Shown one piece after another: positions 1-11,951 of a stretch of DNA of 64,000 bases; the stretch's first letter is position 1; every line of letters starts with the position of its first letter. Made by a program: the position numbers and the translations under genes. The notes under the pieces are model-generated. The model saw only the letters and a program-made list of their open reading frames with translations, did no database searches and had not been told where the DNA came from. Origin of the DNA: Macrocybe gigantea (lineage: Eukaryota > Basidiomycota > Agaricomycetes > Agaricales > Callistosporiaceae); the NCBI GenBank assembly GCA_011319805.1, contig SJRY01000268.1:62001-126000 (forward strand), read 5' to 3'.

Positions 1-269
1 TACCAAGAATGAAAAAAGCCACAAGAGGACCTCGAATGAGGACGGCGAATTGCCAATGAAAAAGAGTCAAGTCTGTCCTGCTGAGGAGCAGACGCGGGTC
101 AAGGGAGTGGATAGGATGAAGTAGTGCTCGTCCCGTGATTAACGATGAGAACAAGTCGACGTGTCACTCGGTGCACGCTCACGTGGACTCTTTTTACACC
201 GGACTTTTTCCAAGGAACCAGCGAAGATGTTCTACGTAAGATGCATAAATTACAGTGCACACATTAATT

Positions 270-2751
270 TCAAGGAATAGCAATACGGTCCACACCCTGC
301 TTCACTTTCCCTATCAAGTTCATGACCCCGTCTCTTATCCCGTCCGCTTGGATCCCCACCGCATCACTGCTCGTCCTGAACACACCACTGCCTCCAGGCC
401 CACCAAGACTCACATTGACCCCGCCCAGGTTCAGGTTTAACGACGGTGCGTTCGACGCCGACTCTGGAGGAGGTTCGTACACGGATGACGGGAACTTGGT
501 TGCTGCCGCACGAACCATTTCTAGATATCTGTCGAGTCCCGATCAGAACCTGTCAAGGAAATGTGTAGGAAGAAACCGCACGAAGAAGAGTTGTGTACGC
601 AAGTCCCGCCAAGAAGAAAACGTGTGCCAGAGACATTTTGGACACTCCCATTTGTCGCTAGCGAGGGATCTTGGTTAAACAGTGTCACAGCCCGGGCCTC
701 CTCATACGTTGCGCCACCGATTATGAATACAATTACGTCCTGTGGCCTGGGTAAATGATGTTCGTGAACATGCAAAGCGTATTTAGCGTGATCAAAAGGC
801 AATACCTGCCCAATGCCGCGTTCGGGCCGGGTGATTCAAGAAACGGATAACTGGTCTCTTTTAGCCTGCCCTTCAAAAGGTGCTCCAGTGTTTGAGATAG
901 ATGAGGCGAGTGTTGCATATATACATTCTCCACTCCCTGGAGAGTTGGGATCAACAGCACGTCTCCCCACGTGTAAATGCGAACCCACCTTCAATCCTTT
1001 GAGAGCAGAACGACCTTTGGCCAGCAGTGATTCTGTAGAAAACAAATCATCTTGCCGTTGATCTGCTCCAGCGATATTGAGGAAGACATAGACAAGCTGG
1101 CAAAGAAAAAGTGAAAATTCCGTTCTCGAAACGAGGTCAATCCTTACTCTGGCTTCCTCCATAGAGACACCGTTAGCGAGCATAAGATTAATGAGAGAAG
1201 CAATATTGCCCGTCTGTGTCTTCTGAAATCGTAGCGCATACAGAATGACTATCCTCAGCTTGTACCAAGGCGAAATTGAAGGATCTGTAACAATGGCTTG
1301 TACGCTCTTGTAGAACAGGTCGGCACACCATGCTGCAATAAATATAAAGCAAAACCCACCTTGTAATCGGCTCCCGAATTCGTTGCGAGACCTTGCTCAA
1401 CCTCGCCGACCTCTAATAGCTTGTCTCTCCCCACCAATCTGCTCAACTCACCCACCAATGCCACATGTTTGCTGACATTCCCGCCCAATTTCCTGAACTC
1501 TGGATATTCCTCAATGAATCGTTTCATGTCCGTTATTGAATTGATCGACGAGGGCGATTGCGCCAGAGAACGCGTTTGATAGGACTGGACATAGTCTTTC
1601 AGCGATGTCCCAAGATCTCCGAACGTGGCAAGGTAATTTTGTTGAAAAAATGGATCGGTAGATATTGTGAGAGTGATCTCCTGTGACGGTCATGAAATAG
1701 AGATGACATGGTCGACAAAATCAGCTTACAGATAGCTCCGGTCGTATGTCTGGTACCGTGCTGAGATTGACACGTCCATTCTGAATGCCCAGGAGCTCGT
1801 GAACCATGGCCTGATATGTCCACTGAGATAGCAGCGGCGTAACAGGATCATTTCGCCGGTCGAGTATCAGTAGCAATGGTGCAAACTGCGTCGGTCGGAA
1901 ATTGAAGAGTGAAGACTCGGCCTCGATCCTATGCTACAAACACATTGTACGGGCATTAGCATAACGGCATGAAATACAGGAGAACTGGGGCGCACATGAA
2001 CTTCAACAGCAAGCTTTTTGGCCATCCCACTCATCCTCTCATATCGTATGACAGGCTTCTTCCTGAGACTCAGTAAAACTGCGATGAGTCCCTGTACCGT
2101 ACGCTCCAAAGCTTGCTGATCCCATGCATTAGGTGAAGAACCATACAAAGGCTTCTGCGCTGTGGGTATATGGTTGAGGGAAAATAAGCAAGGAAGTAAC
2201 GGAGCGTAATCCGCAAAATATTCCTGTTCGACGATGGATGAGACACGTAAGACGTCGATGCAGAATGTTGCACACCTGTATCTCCTTTACGACTTCGTAT
2301 TCATCGGCCTCGGCCAGACGTTCAATCGCTCTTTTACTTAATATGTTGCTGAAATCTAGAATAGTAAGTTACTTTTGAGGGTGTTTAATTATGGTTCAGA
2401 GATTCACCAACTGACAGAGGTAATATTCCCCGTACTTTGGCTCTCTGAGTTCGAGTTCCAAGGCGTCCAAGGACTCCTCGCTATTCTTCAAGAAACAGAC
2501 GCATTTCATGTGAACCATTCGATCCCGTTTCTTGTTATCTATGCGGTCCGTCAAGTATACTTGCTGATACAGCAGCACCGATTGTGTAGACGCCAGAGAT
2601 ACGATTGGTGTCTGCGGCGGGTGTTACTTGGTTGTATGACGCAGAGCATAAATGAACATACGGTATGAGAGTCCAGCAGAAGGACTTTCATCGTCGCAGG
2701 CGTCGACACCATCTTGTTGACATATGTCTCCACCGCTTTGACGACATCCAT
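270..2751 (-). CDS. VPS45: Vps45, Sec1/Munc18-family vesicle fusion protein
   Basis: SM-family protein that binds Tlg2/syntaxin-16-type SNAREs and supports Golgi/endosome to vacuole transport. The N-terminus starts [15 protein letters not shown] and runs on through [10 protein letters not shown]. After a short intron (donor just after DSHT) it continues [20 protein letters not shown], then a YGEYYL stretch, all typical of the Sec1 domain 1 of Vps45. Near 700-760 the conserved C-terminal block [17 protein letters not shown] is seen. The last exon (270-518) encodes a Gly/Ser-rich tail ending DRIAIP. The gene is split into many short exons across about 2.5 kb; I did not fix every junction. Its start lies only 112 bases from the start of the divergent GSKIP-domain gene. 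Family assignment is firm; exact exon borders are inferred. Confidence 0.93.
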
Positions 2752-2863
2752 GGTGGAGAGAAACGCCGCTGGAGCTTAGAAATTGAAACGCTGCTGTTGC
2801 TTCACGTAGTGCTTGCCGTGAAATCGTAACCTGCCACGTGACCAGCTGTGCACCGGAGCACTC
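2752..2863. promoter_or_regulatory. Shared divergent promoter, VPS45 / GSKIP-domain gene
   Basis: Only 112 bases separate the two divergent start codons, so the region must carry promoter elements for both genes. No TATA box is obvious. Confidence 0.5.
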
Positions 2864-3323
2864 ATGTCCTCATCAGAGCCTTCGTCTTTCTATGCTAGCG
2901 AACTTGAGGACGCGTTGAAGGATGTATCATTTGGGATCCAGCAGTTTTCAGTGACATCCACGTCAGAACAACACGCCTTTGCCACTGTGACGCTCCTCGA
3001 AGGTGGCTGCATAACGGTAAAGCTTACGGAGAGAGGTTTCTCCGTCCGTAGCTTCCACTGTCCATGTGCATAGGCTTGCGTATGAAGCACTTGACCTAGA
3101 TCGATCCGCCCAGTCTACTAGAATCGTCTCAGCCACCAAATGGTGTATTCGAGACTATGGAGGGTCTGCTTCACAGTGTCAGCCGCCAGTTCGTACAGAA
3201 ACAGCACGACGCGTGGGTGGAAAAGCTGGAGCAACTGCAACGTTCCAGGTATGTCGGTTCTTTCCATCGAAAAAGCGCCGACTTGATATATGCTCTAGGG
3301 AAGAGGAATTGTCTGGATCGTAA
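2864..3323 (+). CDS. GSKIP-domain protein
   Basis: Small protein of about 111 residues with the GSKIP domain, known in animals for binding GSK3-beta and PKA. Exons are 2864-3047, 3122-3248 and 3299-3323; introns are GTAGCT...TAG (74 bases) and GTATGT...TAG (50 bases), and the phases agree. Exon 1 shows the ELEDALKDVSFGIQQFSV block and CITVKLTERGFSV. Exon 2 shows VFETMEGLLHSVSRQF and WVEKLEQLQ, which match the second half of the domain. The protein ends a few residues after the domain, so it is almost the domain alone. It is convergent with the OGFr-domain gene, with stop codons only about 40 bases apart, so the 3' UTRs probably overlap. Whether the fungal protein binds GSK3 is not shown by the sequence. 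Confidence 0.83.
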
Positions 3324-3365
3324 CATCTATGTGATCCATAATGCAAGGAATCAATGGAATCAAAG

Positions 3366-4271
3366 CTATGTAGTGGGTTGGAACCTCCCAGATTGCATTC
3401 TAGCTTCTACAGTTGTCTTGTAATCCTCTCTTGTGAAAACGAAATCACCCTGATCGGACCGTATTTTGCGAATCAGTCGTCCAATACACTCCCGATCGGC
3501 CTGGTTTCTGATACAGTTCGCCCACCACCTGTCCATGCTACTCCTGATAGTTCCCGAATCTAATTCTCTTGATTCGCTTTGTTCAGACAAAACAAAAAGA
3601 ATGAACCCCAGATTCAAATGCTCCAATCCTAGCTCGGAGAGGCATTTCAAGATGCGTGATATGCGAAGGTTATTATGAGGTGATCCTTGGCATTGTACGA
3701 ATCGCGTTCAGCTCTTCTGGAACCGGTTAATTTTTCACTTACGAAGGAGATTTCGATAGCGCGATGCGTAATTCCTTGGTGGAAGCGAACGTTCTAGCAG
3801 TCCATTTTCTTTAGAAAGGAGTCGCATGCCATAAAAATCTAGCATGAGCTTGTATGATGCAAGGGCCCTTTTAACAATGCTTGCGTTCGACTTCATGGAC
3901 TCGATTTCATGCTGTTGAAGGGGTTGCGATTGAAAATTCATGCCATATTCTCTGATCGGAAAGCTAGGCAGTCCATCAGACGTCGATATCTCACACGTCC
4001 GAGGCTGAAGTCTGCTCACAGCCACTGGATATACCGAGGCTTGCGTTCCAGCAGATCGTAGTCTCCGAACCATCTGCAGTGTCATTCCAGAAGGCGACGC
4101 ATCGGAACGCCACTGCGACACTTACTGGTCATGGATCTCGTCGATCAACATACCATCGGGACGACATCGCCTCGTATTTGTGTAGAACTCCAAGTTCGCC
4201 TGAGCTTCAGGGTCGTCTGGGACACCCGGATAACCCTCTAGAAATTCCCTTATGTCGTGCGGTAACGACAT
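3366..4271 (-). CDS. Opioid growth factor receptor (OGFr) conserved-domain protein
   Basis: Four exons on the minus strand: 4271-4126, 4073-4020, 3963-3743 and 3685-3366, giving about 246 residues with consistent phases. The start is chosen because MSLPHDIREFLEGYPGVPDD leads directly into the domain. Domain blocks in order are NLEFYTNTRRCRPDGMLIDE, HDQWFGDYDLLE, YIQWLFPIREYGMNFQSQ, KLMLDFYGMRLLS, YRNLLRSPHNNLRISRILK, CLSELGLEHLNLGF and SSMDRWWANCIRN. This is essentially the complete OGFr_N domain with a short tail ending in QPTT. In animals the domain belongs to a nuclear-envelope growth regulator; the fungal role is unknown. There are no repeats of the mammalian C-terminal type. Confidence 0.9.
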
Positions 4272-4806
4272 CGAGTATGGATCAAGTGGTGGCAAGTACG
4301 AGAAGGTTGATTAGGGCAGAGATAACGGATTTGGGTGTAAATCGCGCGGACCTCGTCGTACCGTGGCGCGTCCTCCGCGGCGTGGAGCTGCGACACTCCA
4401 TAGTTCTTCTGTACATGGTTCCCTCGGGTTATCGAGTGCGTTTCACTCAAGCTCCGGCGCCCTGTCCGAATCTCCCTTCTCTCGTTAATGCAGGAACTCA
4501 AAGCCCAACAATAAACCGTCTCGTAAACCTGACATCGTTGATGGAGTCGGTCATGTATACTAATGAACTGTAAATTCGGCCCGACTGCCTATCACTAGCT
4601 TGCGAATTCCTGTCGGACGCAGGTACGAAGATTTGCGTTCCTTAACCTTTCTCCAAGAACTTTAGGCGAAAGTCTACAACGACAGAATTATTGTCTTTTT
4701 ATCATAGATTGATTTAGCCACCTGTCGGGCACGACCTTTCCCTCGTACGTCTATGTGGGCCTAAACTGGCACATCGTGACGTATCAGCCCCTCTGTACGT
4801 TTTTGC
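4272..4806. other. Intergenic, no gene seen
   Basis: About 535 bases upstream of the OGFr-domain gene. Only short overlapping frames without recognisable motifs. Probably promoter and 5' UTR of the OGFr-domain gene. Confidence 0.5.
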
Positions 4807-5254
4807 ATGGACATCATCGTTAGAATTGAGAGTAATTTCCTCCTTCGAAGTGACTTGAAGTCAAGACTGACCTGTGCTAACGGTATGGAGTACATTGGCT
4901 CGCAGTTTCCGTTTGACATTGCCCGGTGCTTTTGACAGATTATGACTGCGAACCGAATGAGGGTTAGGAGACCGAGGGTGATGACGAGAATGATGGCGAG
5001 GAACGCGCGTTTGGATATGATGACGCATTTGCTGTGTCTACAGGATGGTAAGCGTGTCGTGCACAGCTATTATGGAATACTTCTTTGCACCTCGAGACAG
5101 GCATTCATCATGTCCTGTTGGACGTCGACCCATGATCAACCACAGGTGCTCGAAAACCTCCTGTAACAAGAATGTCATCAAGAGACGTGAGAAGCGCGCC
5201 CTCGCTCGTAAGGTTCAAGGGCGTGTAGTTAAAGCGAATGCGAGAGACTGCTAG
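4807..5254 (+). pseudogene. Possible decayed three-exon gene with an in-frame TAG
   Basis: Three blocks join in a consistent phase through two fungal-size introns. Exon 4807-4882 starts with ATG (MDIIVRIESNFLLRSDL). The intron 4883-4938 is GTATGG...ACAG. Exon 4939-5047 is acidic (ETEGDDENDGEERAFGYDDA). The intron 5048-5100 is GTAAGC...ACAG. The last exon is Cys/basic-rich (RCSKTSCNKN, KRREKRALARK) and ends at a TAG at 5252-5254. One in-frame TAG in the middle exon, near 4966-4968, breaks the reading. I do not recognise the product. It could be a pseudogene, a chance spliced frame, or a gene with a sequencing error. Confidence 0.3.
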
Positions 5255-8200
5255 ACAATCGATCGAGGTCTCCATCGATGCGCTGAACCTTGAGAGAACG
5301 ATGCCTGGCTGGTTTGCCTGTTATGCATTACTGACAGGAACCTAGCCCCTCCATGTATGGTCAGATGGGCGTATCTAGCGTCCAAGAAGAGAACAAAGCG
5401 ACAACGACGACGGCAATATTAATATCAACCCCTTGGCGCCCTGAAGACGAGCGGGGTTGCCACAAAAGAAGAGCAGAAAGCCTGGACGTGGACGCTCATA
5501 TCTACCGCTGGTGACCTGGAAACCAGGATCGCAAGGCAGACTACGTAATAGAAGGGCAAACGAACCGTTGAGAACCATCATTCTTATTCGTTCTCCCAAA
5601 CCACGGGACATGACTGTCCACCAAGCGAGCGAAGGTAAGGCTATCGATTGGATTGATAGCAGATCCTCAGGTTACCTACGGCTCTGACCTTTTTCTTTAG
5701 TTACACCTGTCATCTTTAGGTCAGAAGCCGCCGGGAAACACTAGGACATTTACATCAACGTTCGTCACGAGAAGAACATGTTCCTTCGTAGGCAGGCGAC
5801 CGATTAATCCCATGAGCAGTGGGCCTGTGCCTTTACTCAACTCCCCTTGACCCAACCTGTCTCGGGATTGCGCCTTCAGACCTGAGGTTGTTATCATCGG
5901 CCTTGCAGGTTAACACGTGCAGAAAGGGTACTTACTAGACGTGGATAGCTCTGTCCGTATTTTGAACAGGTGGACGAACGCGTTAATCGGAGATCATGAC
6001 GGCATGAATGCATGGCATTTCCCTCCATTAATCAAACGAAGCCATTGTGCGTGGGTGTACATGCATGGTGCAATGTGGCTTCGACGAGTCATGAAGGGAG
6101 GAGCCCAAAAGGTCGAAAGTAGAGGCGAATGAGATGTCCAGGTCTCATTATTTTGCCTCTATAGCTTTAATGATCGAAGCACATGAATGGCGCGCTCATT
6201 CACGCAAGCTAGCAACTGCATTTTAGCTGTGAAATTAACTGTCATTGAAGTTGAAGAAGGACAGGATTAGTTGCACGATTCTTGACCTAAATGGATTGAT
6301 TAAGGTCGGTTGGTCGGTCTTCGTGGAACGTGAGTGACTTGCGGCTGTGCATACATGGGGAACGAGAGACCGACTAATGACCTGATGCGGGGCAAGGCTG
6401 TACCAGGGGGGTGGACTACCAATGATACCAAGTGCCATCTGATCGTCAAGTCTCAGGTCTACCTGCTGCGGAGTGAGCCGAAGTTCAGCAAGGTTTATGT
6501 GGAGACACAGATCGAGCGGACAAGCCGAGAAGGCAGGAGAGCTGTAATCCGTGATGGGCATTGTGAGAAAGGCGCACGTTAGAGTGCTGTATGGCATCTC
6601 GACGGGAGCACAAGGCAGCACCGATCACGCCGGAACGCGCAACGGACACTCTCGACTCCGAGACATTGTCCAATGCCCGTCCGCGACGGTGATGATCATC
6701 AGCGGAGAGAGACGGGTATGGTGGAGACTGGGAAGTGTGGAGTCAAGAGGGAGATGAGGCACTAACGTGGAGAATCCCAAACGGAAAGTCAATGCGACGC
6801 GGGGGTGGCGGAGGCAACGTGGTGAGGCCCGTTGATGTGCATGTAACAATGCACATGTTGCGATCATTGTGCTGAGAGCAGGCGGAACGGAATCAGACAA
6901 CCTGATTGATAGGAAACGTGGTGCGGGGACCCAGCCCAAACACATCTACGACTTTACTGGATGAGAAAGAATTGCAGTTTAGAGACACCGGTCTGTGCGC
7001 GGAATACATGATCACCTCAAAATAACGTGATACAGCGCCAAATAACAGCCAGCCTAACTCTTTCTGTATGAAAGACGGCGAAATCCCTGATCACTCGGGT
7101 ACAAGGATTTGACCGGGAACGATTTGGCGCTTGAAATTTGCCGACAGCAGAGGAGGAACTGTTCCGCAGGGCCGAGGCATTAGCTGGTCAAAGCAGGAAT
7201 CGTGGTTGAAGCACGGCTGGTGGATAGATAACAGGCATTTCTTCGGAGCAATGCTTGATGGGCACTGAGGGCCGCGATGAGAGGATCAACAATCAATGTT
7301 GATAGGGATATGGTTGAGAGGTGGGAATAAGCAACTCGATAAGAGAGGCGGGAAATAGTAGAATGACGTACTACTCTGCTCAACGTCTCCCCGCGTTCTT
7401 CATCACAGTTAAACCGAAGAGCGTCGGGCTCGGTCGACAAAGGGAGTGGACTCCGAGACTTTGCCGATAAAAACTGAATAAAAAAATGCGGGGAAAGTCG
7501 ATTTCGGGAGTAAGGAACGTCCATCGGCTCACGAACGGTGACTTGGGCTTGTGCTCCGCGGAATTCAGAGGGCATTTTGAATGTCGCCCCTGGCGTCCGC
7601 CAAATATTAATATGCGGCCGCGACGGCACACTCGTCCCCAGATGTTTACATCAGATGTGGGTCATGCCAACTGCCAATTGAGAACCCATCCAGATGCCCC
7701 GCCGCTAAGATGGGTTTTGGCGTCCTGAACGGATGTCGAGATGGCTGTCGTCAGCTGGGCAAGGAAATCAGCGGGGCACGCATGGCGTACGACTGCATGA
7801 CAGCGGAGACCGCTCGTGCATGAGATACGCAGGAATAAGCAGCTGCCAGACCGGATCGCAGGGCTGAACGACGCTGTAGTCCATAGGAAATCGGATCCTG
7901 CAGCGGGAAGGAAAAGAAGCGGAGAGGGACAACAACTGAACCAGCAGGCTCGATGCAGGGTTCATGATGCCGCACTTTGCCAGCGGCTTTGCCAAGTTCA
8001 ATGACATGGGACCGGCGGTCAGTCGGCACTGTTAAGGAAAGGGTTGTTGGCATCAGATATCCGACGTCCCCTCTTGGCATAGTCCCAAATTTCCTTCACG
8101 CATTAGGTAACTGTCTGGTCAGGAGCGCTGCTCGACGAGAGGCCCGCGGAGAAGTACTTAGGGGAAACAACAAAGAGGGCACTCGCACCTCCATCCGTTC

Positions 8201-10375
8201 TTGCACAACGAGTTTAGAGTTGAGATGCCGAAGGGGAAGAGATGCAGCCGGCTATTGAGGATGTGGGTATTAGAGTTGTGTGCATCCAAGACAGAGAAGC
8301 GCGGAGCTGGAGAGAAGCGCATGATGCGTCGCTTCTGTGCAATACAGGATAGCAACCCCCCGGCGTTCGAAATGTTACTAGGGGCCATGGCACGGCGTGT
8401 CCTCTTCAGGTCCGCTCCGGATGACACTAAGAAGGGAAAGGTGGACCAAAAAGAAGCTCCGGCGTCTCAGGGAATCAAGGTAAGAAGAAGCGGCAGAGAG
8501 AAAGCCGCATTGTACTGTACAAGCGAGGAATTGATTGATGATAGCAAACCTGCAAATAAGAAACGCCGCAGAGTCTCTGGACACCTGCAGAGCTTTCGGC
8601 CGATGATAAGGGAGATACGGTCGCAGGCTTGGAGCATCCGCGGAGCGTTCAGATGGAACGGGACAACGAGTAACCTATTCTGTGAACAATGAGTGAGGTG
8701 AACCTCTGGTGAATCAATACGTCCCATCTCCTGAGCATCAGGTGGTTCAAGCACGCACAAAGAAGTCAAACAAGGCGGTGGACCACAGACATGACAGCAT
8801 AAACGCTGGGTCTCGGGAGCCGTCATCGAGACCTGTTGAAAGATCTCCCCGCATGAGAGCCCCAGCACGGGATGGGCAAGTCTGAGAGTTCAATCAGCCT
8901 GGATGATTGTATTTGCCACCAGCTCGGAAAAACCATGGCGAAACGGCAGAGCGATGAGGACGGGCGCCAGACGGCCAGGAGGACGGCTTCCCGTGTACGG
9001 ATGGATCGTTCGCACGAACTTGACATGGGTGGTGCGCCCCACGACTGCGCGCGGGGAGACGGACTGGAGGCGGCCGTGTACGCCCACACGAAGAGTGAAA
9101 GGCCTAGGTTATGCAGATTTGCGGATTGGGCATGATTATGAAATTGACATGCACGCGCCCGCCCGGGGTCCCCGTCTCCGTCCGTCTATAAACATACTCC
9201 AGTAGCCGAGTGTGTACACTTTCCGGGCGGCGGTGGTGACGACGGACGAGGATGCAGCGTGTTTGCTGCATGCCAAGAGCTGCCCGCATCTGACGACGGG
9301 AGGAGACTTACGGTCACTGGGCGAGCGTGTTTTTTTACGTCAACCCGTCATGACCCTTTTCCTCCGCACATCCCTATGATACGCTCGTGCACATGCTCGA
9401 TACACGACTGCCGGTGAACCCGCCCATCCCACACGAACGACATCCGAAATGGCTAACCAAACAGCCTTCTCACCCTCTTTCGAAGACGCGCCTTACTAAA
9501 GAGAACAGGACATGTGGATCCTGGAAATGGAGCCCCTAACAGCCTTGGCGTGACGTGAATTGCGTACGGTCAAGGCTGTATTGGAACTGATGCCAACTCT
9601 AAATCTTCGTTCGCGTGGTTAGCTGAGGCGTCGCAAGGGGCCGCCTCCCCCCAGACTCGCACAAGGCCGAAAGGGATATGGCGGGACATCAACTCACTCG
9701 CGAACCTGAGAAGGCGGCGCGGTAGGATCGCACAAGTTCGTGATATTAAGGGGATTCGAAAATGCGCCAGGTGTTGACGGTGGGCAGACCGAACAAGCAG
9801 TCCCCTGTCGTGACGAGTGCGATATTATGTTTCTCCTGGTGACCCAGAGGGCGCTGTGCGCGGCGCGCGGAGTGTGTGGGTAGCGGAAAAACATTGTGCG
9901 TCGGGAGACGCCGACGCCGACGGTCAGCGAGTCACACACGCACGCGAACATGTGAGCGCCATGTGGAGCGAACGGATTATCTTTTCCTCTCGCTCTTCCT
10001 TCTCGCAGTGCTGGCTCTGCATTTCCAATGGTCGAGGAATTTCTGGGTGACCCTCGTAACTGTTCAAGCCTGCCTATGGCATCTTGCGATCTCTATTTCT
10101 GCAAAAAGAAATTGCATCGTTTAGCCCTGGCGAGAAATGCCTACCGAGCTACAGCTACAGTGGTTGTTTGTGTGACAAAGCAGACAATATGGTGGACCGC
10201 TTTGTTTGTTTGTGGACCAATGGACTTGTCGGCGTTGTCCGAGAAGTACGACCGCGGAGCCATGGTTATTGGCTTGTTGAGGAATAGGGCCGGGACGACC
10301 GGGACGGGGGAACGAGTGGCGTAATGAGATCTGATCTCAGATTGGATGGCCGGAGATACATCGAGCCAGTTCGGG
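5255..10375. other. Long gene-poor stretch upstream of ECL1-family gene
   Basis: About 5.1 kb without a convincing gene. Several open frames of 80-163 codons occur (for example 7180-7629 minus and 8201-8692 plus), but they overlap on both strands and show no recognisable domain or plausible spliced continuation. No transposon motifs, terminal repeats or tRNA were seen. It may hold a large regulatory region for the ECL1-family gene, non-coding transcripts, or decayed elements. Confidence 0.45.
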
Positions 10376-10382
10376 TATATAA
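10376..10382 (+). promoter_or_regulatory. TATA box of ECL1-family gene
   Basis: TATATAA lies 55-61 bases before the ATG at 10437, in a C- and A-rich leader. Position and sequence fit a core promoter with a very short 5' UTR. Confidence 0.6.
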
Positions 10383-10436
10383 CAACCAACAATCCCCGTA
10401 CCCCCTGCTCTCTTCTTGAACAACCACCCCCTCCCA

Positions 10437-11951
10437 ATGGACTCCGATACCTCTTGGTGTCCCGTTTGCGACAGGCAGATACAACCAAAACGAATCCAAG
10501 TCCCCGTATATTCAAACAACACTGGTCCTCCCCCTCCTCCCCCTTCGTCTCCGCAATCCACACGAAGACAGAAACAACGCCCCTCTGGCCTGCTATCGGG
10601 CACGGGTCGTGTCAAACAAGCACCCGCTTCAAAGCGCGTTCCAGTCAAAATGAAGACCGTCATCGACCAAGGCCCCACCCCACTCTACTGCTCTGACGAA
10701 TGCCAGATGGCTGACATCAACAGCCTGCACGGCAATATCCCTCACGATTACAACCCTGAACGTCAGTCTGCGCCATTTGCGCGTCATCCTCTCCTCTCCA
10801 AACCTTCTGCATCATCCGTGGATTCGCGATCGTCCGTCTCTTCCTCCAACACCACTTGCACCACCGCTTCCAACGCGACCGCCGAGTCCGAGTCCGATTC
10901 AATCATGGCTCGCTCTTTGGCCACCCTTGCCGCCATCTACAACTTCCCCCCTCTCCCGCCCCCCGCTCCTATCGCCGACACTGCTGCCACCGAGGCAGAT
11001 GAGCCCTCGCCATTCGACTACAGTAGCGGCATCATGATGGCCGCACGCCGCATCGCCGAGATGTGCCCGAAACCTCAGAGGCGAAACGCTAACGGTCACA
11101 TCATCTCGGAGCCTCCTAAACCTGTTCCAGGTTGGACGGATGGAAGCAACGCGTGGCGATCGTCCGTTTATAGTCTCACATCCCCGCTTCAGAGCTCCGA
11201 GGAAGCCAAGTCTTACAGGTCCTTTGTCGCGCGCTCACATCGCCACAAAGGTGTGCAGTCCACGTTCAAATCATCCACAGCCACTCCTCGCTGCATCTCG
11301 TCCTCTTGCCCCAACGACACCGACGAGCTAATCGCAAAGTTTTCCGAGTCTTTCTGCCGTCGATCCGAATCACGGGTTTCATGCTACGGCTCTCCGCCAT
11401 CCCGTTCCAACGTGCATCCACTCGTCTCTCCGCCCACCCCCAGTACCGTGCGAGAGCGACCTCTCGTCCAGCCTGGCGCTGAGGGCAAGCTTCTCGTGCC
11501 TGACGTCAAGATGAAGGTCCGCAGTGGGTCAAGCTCATCATTGTCCAGTACATGGTCCGGGCCTTCCAGCTCCCGGAGAAGCAGCGTCCGGAGCCCCCTA
11601 TCTCTCGACAACTCCAGCAGTAGCAGCGGCGATGAGGACTGCCAAGCCCAAAGGTCAGAAAGCACTTCATCATTGCCTTACACGATCAAGCGACCATCGG
11701 TCGAAAGTAAGCGTCACCGTTGAACCTACCCCTCTTCTATCAAACTGATTTTTTTTTCTTCCAAAGCGCGATCATGGTCCTACGATAACATTGATGTAAA
11801 GACATACCCAGTCATGCGTCTCCCGCCTAAGAAGGAAATACGCAAAGAAAAACGCATTGTCGACGGCGTCGAAACCGAGGTTGAAGTGGAAGTTCTCGTC
11901 GAAGAGCCGCTCAAGCGCCTCTTCCTCTTCCCAGCATCAACACGCGCGTGA
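10437..11951 (+). CDS. ECL1/2/3-family zinc-binding protein (extender of chronological life span)
   Basis: About 484 residues in two exons, 10437-11706 and 11767-11951. The intron is GTAAGC...AAAG and the phase agrees. The start MDSDTSWCPVCDRQ places the first zinc pair at C8 and C11. The second pair, C85 and C89, lies in PLYCSDECQMADINSLHG. This is the ECL1 signature; in yeasts the small proteins extend chronological life span and respond to nutrients. The rest is low-complexity Ser/Pro-rich sequence, including long Ser runs near residues 360-400, as in the long basidiomycete members. The second exon adds a conserved-looking tail, TRSWSYDNIDVKTYPVMR, then a Glu/Val/Lys-rich end. The protein is probably a nuclear or cytosolic regulator. 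It sits alone, with about 6 kb of gene-poor DNA on each side. Confidence 0.83.

Noticed and set aside
7180..7629. 149-codon minus-strand open frame
   Set aside because: Low-complexity composition and overlap with other frames; nothing supports coding.
8201..8692. 163-codon plus-strand open frame
   Set aside because: No recognisable domain, similar long frames on the opposite strand, and no sign of introns or conserved motifs.
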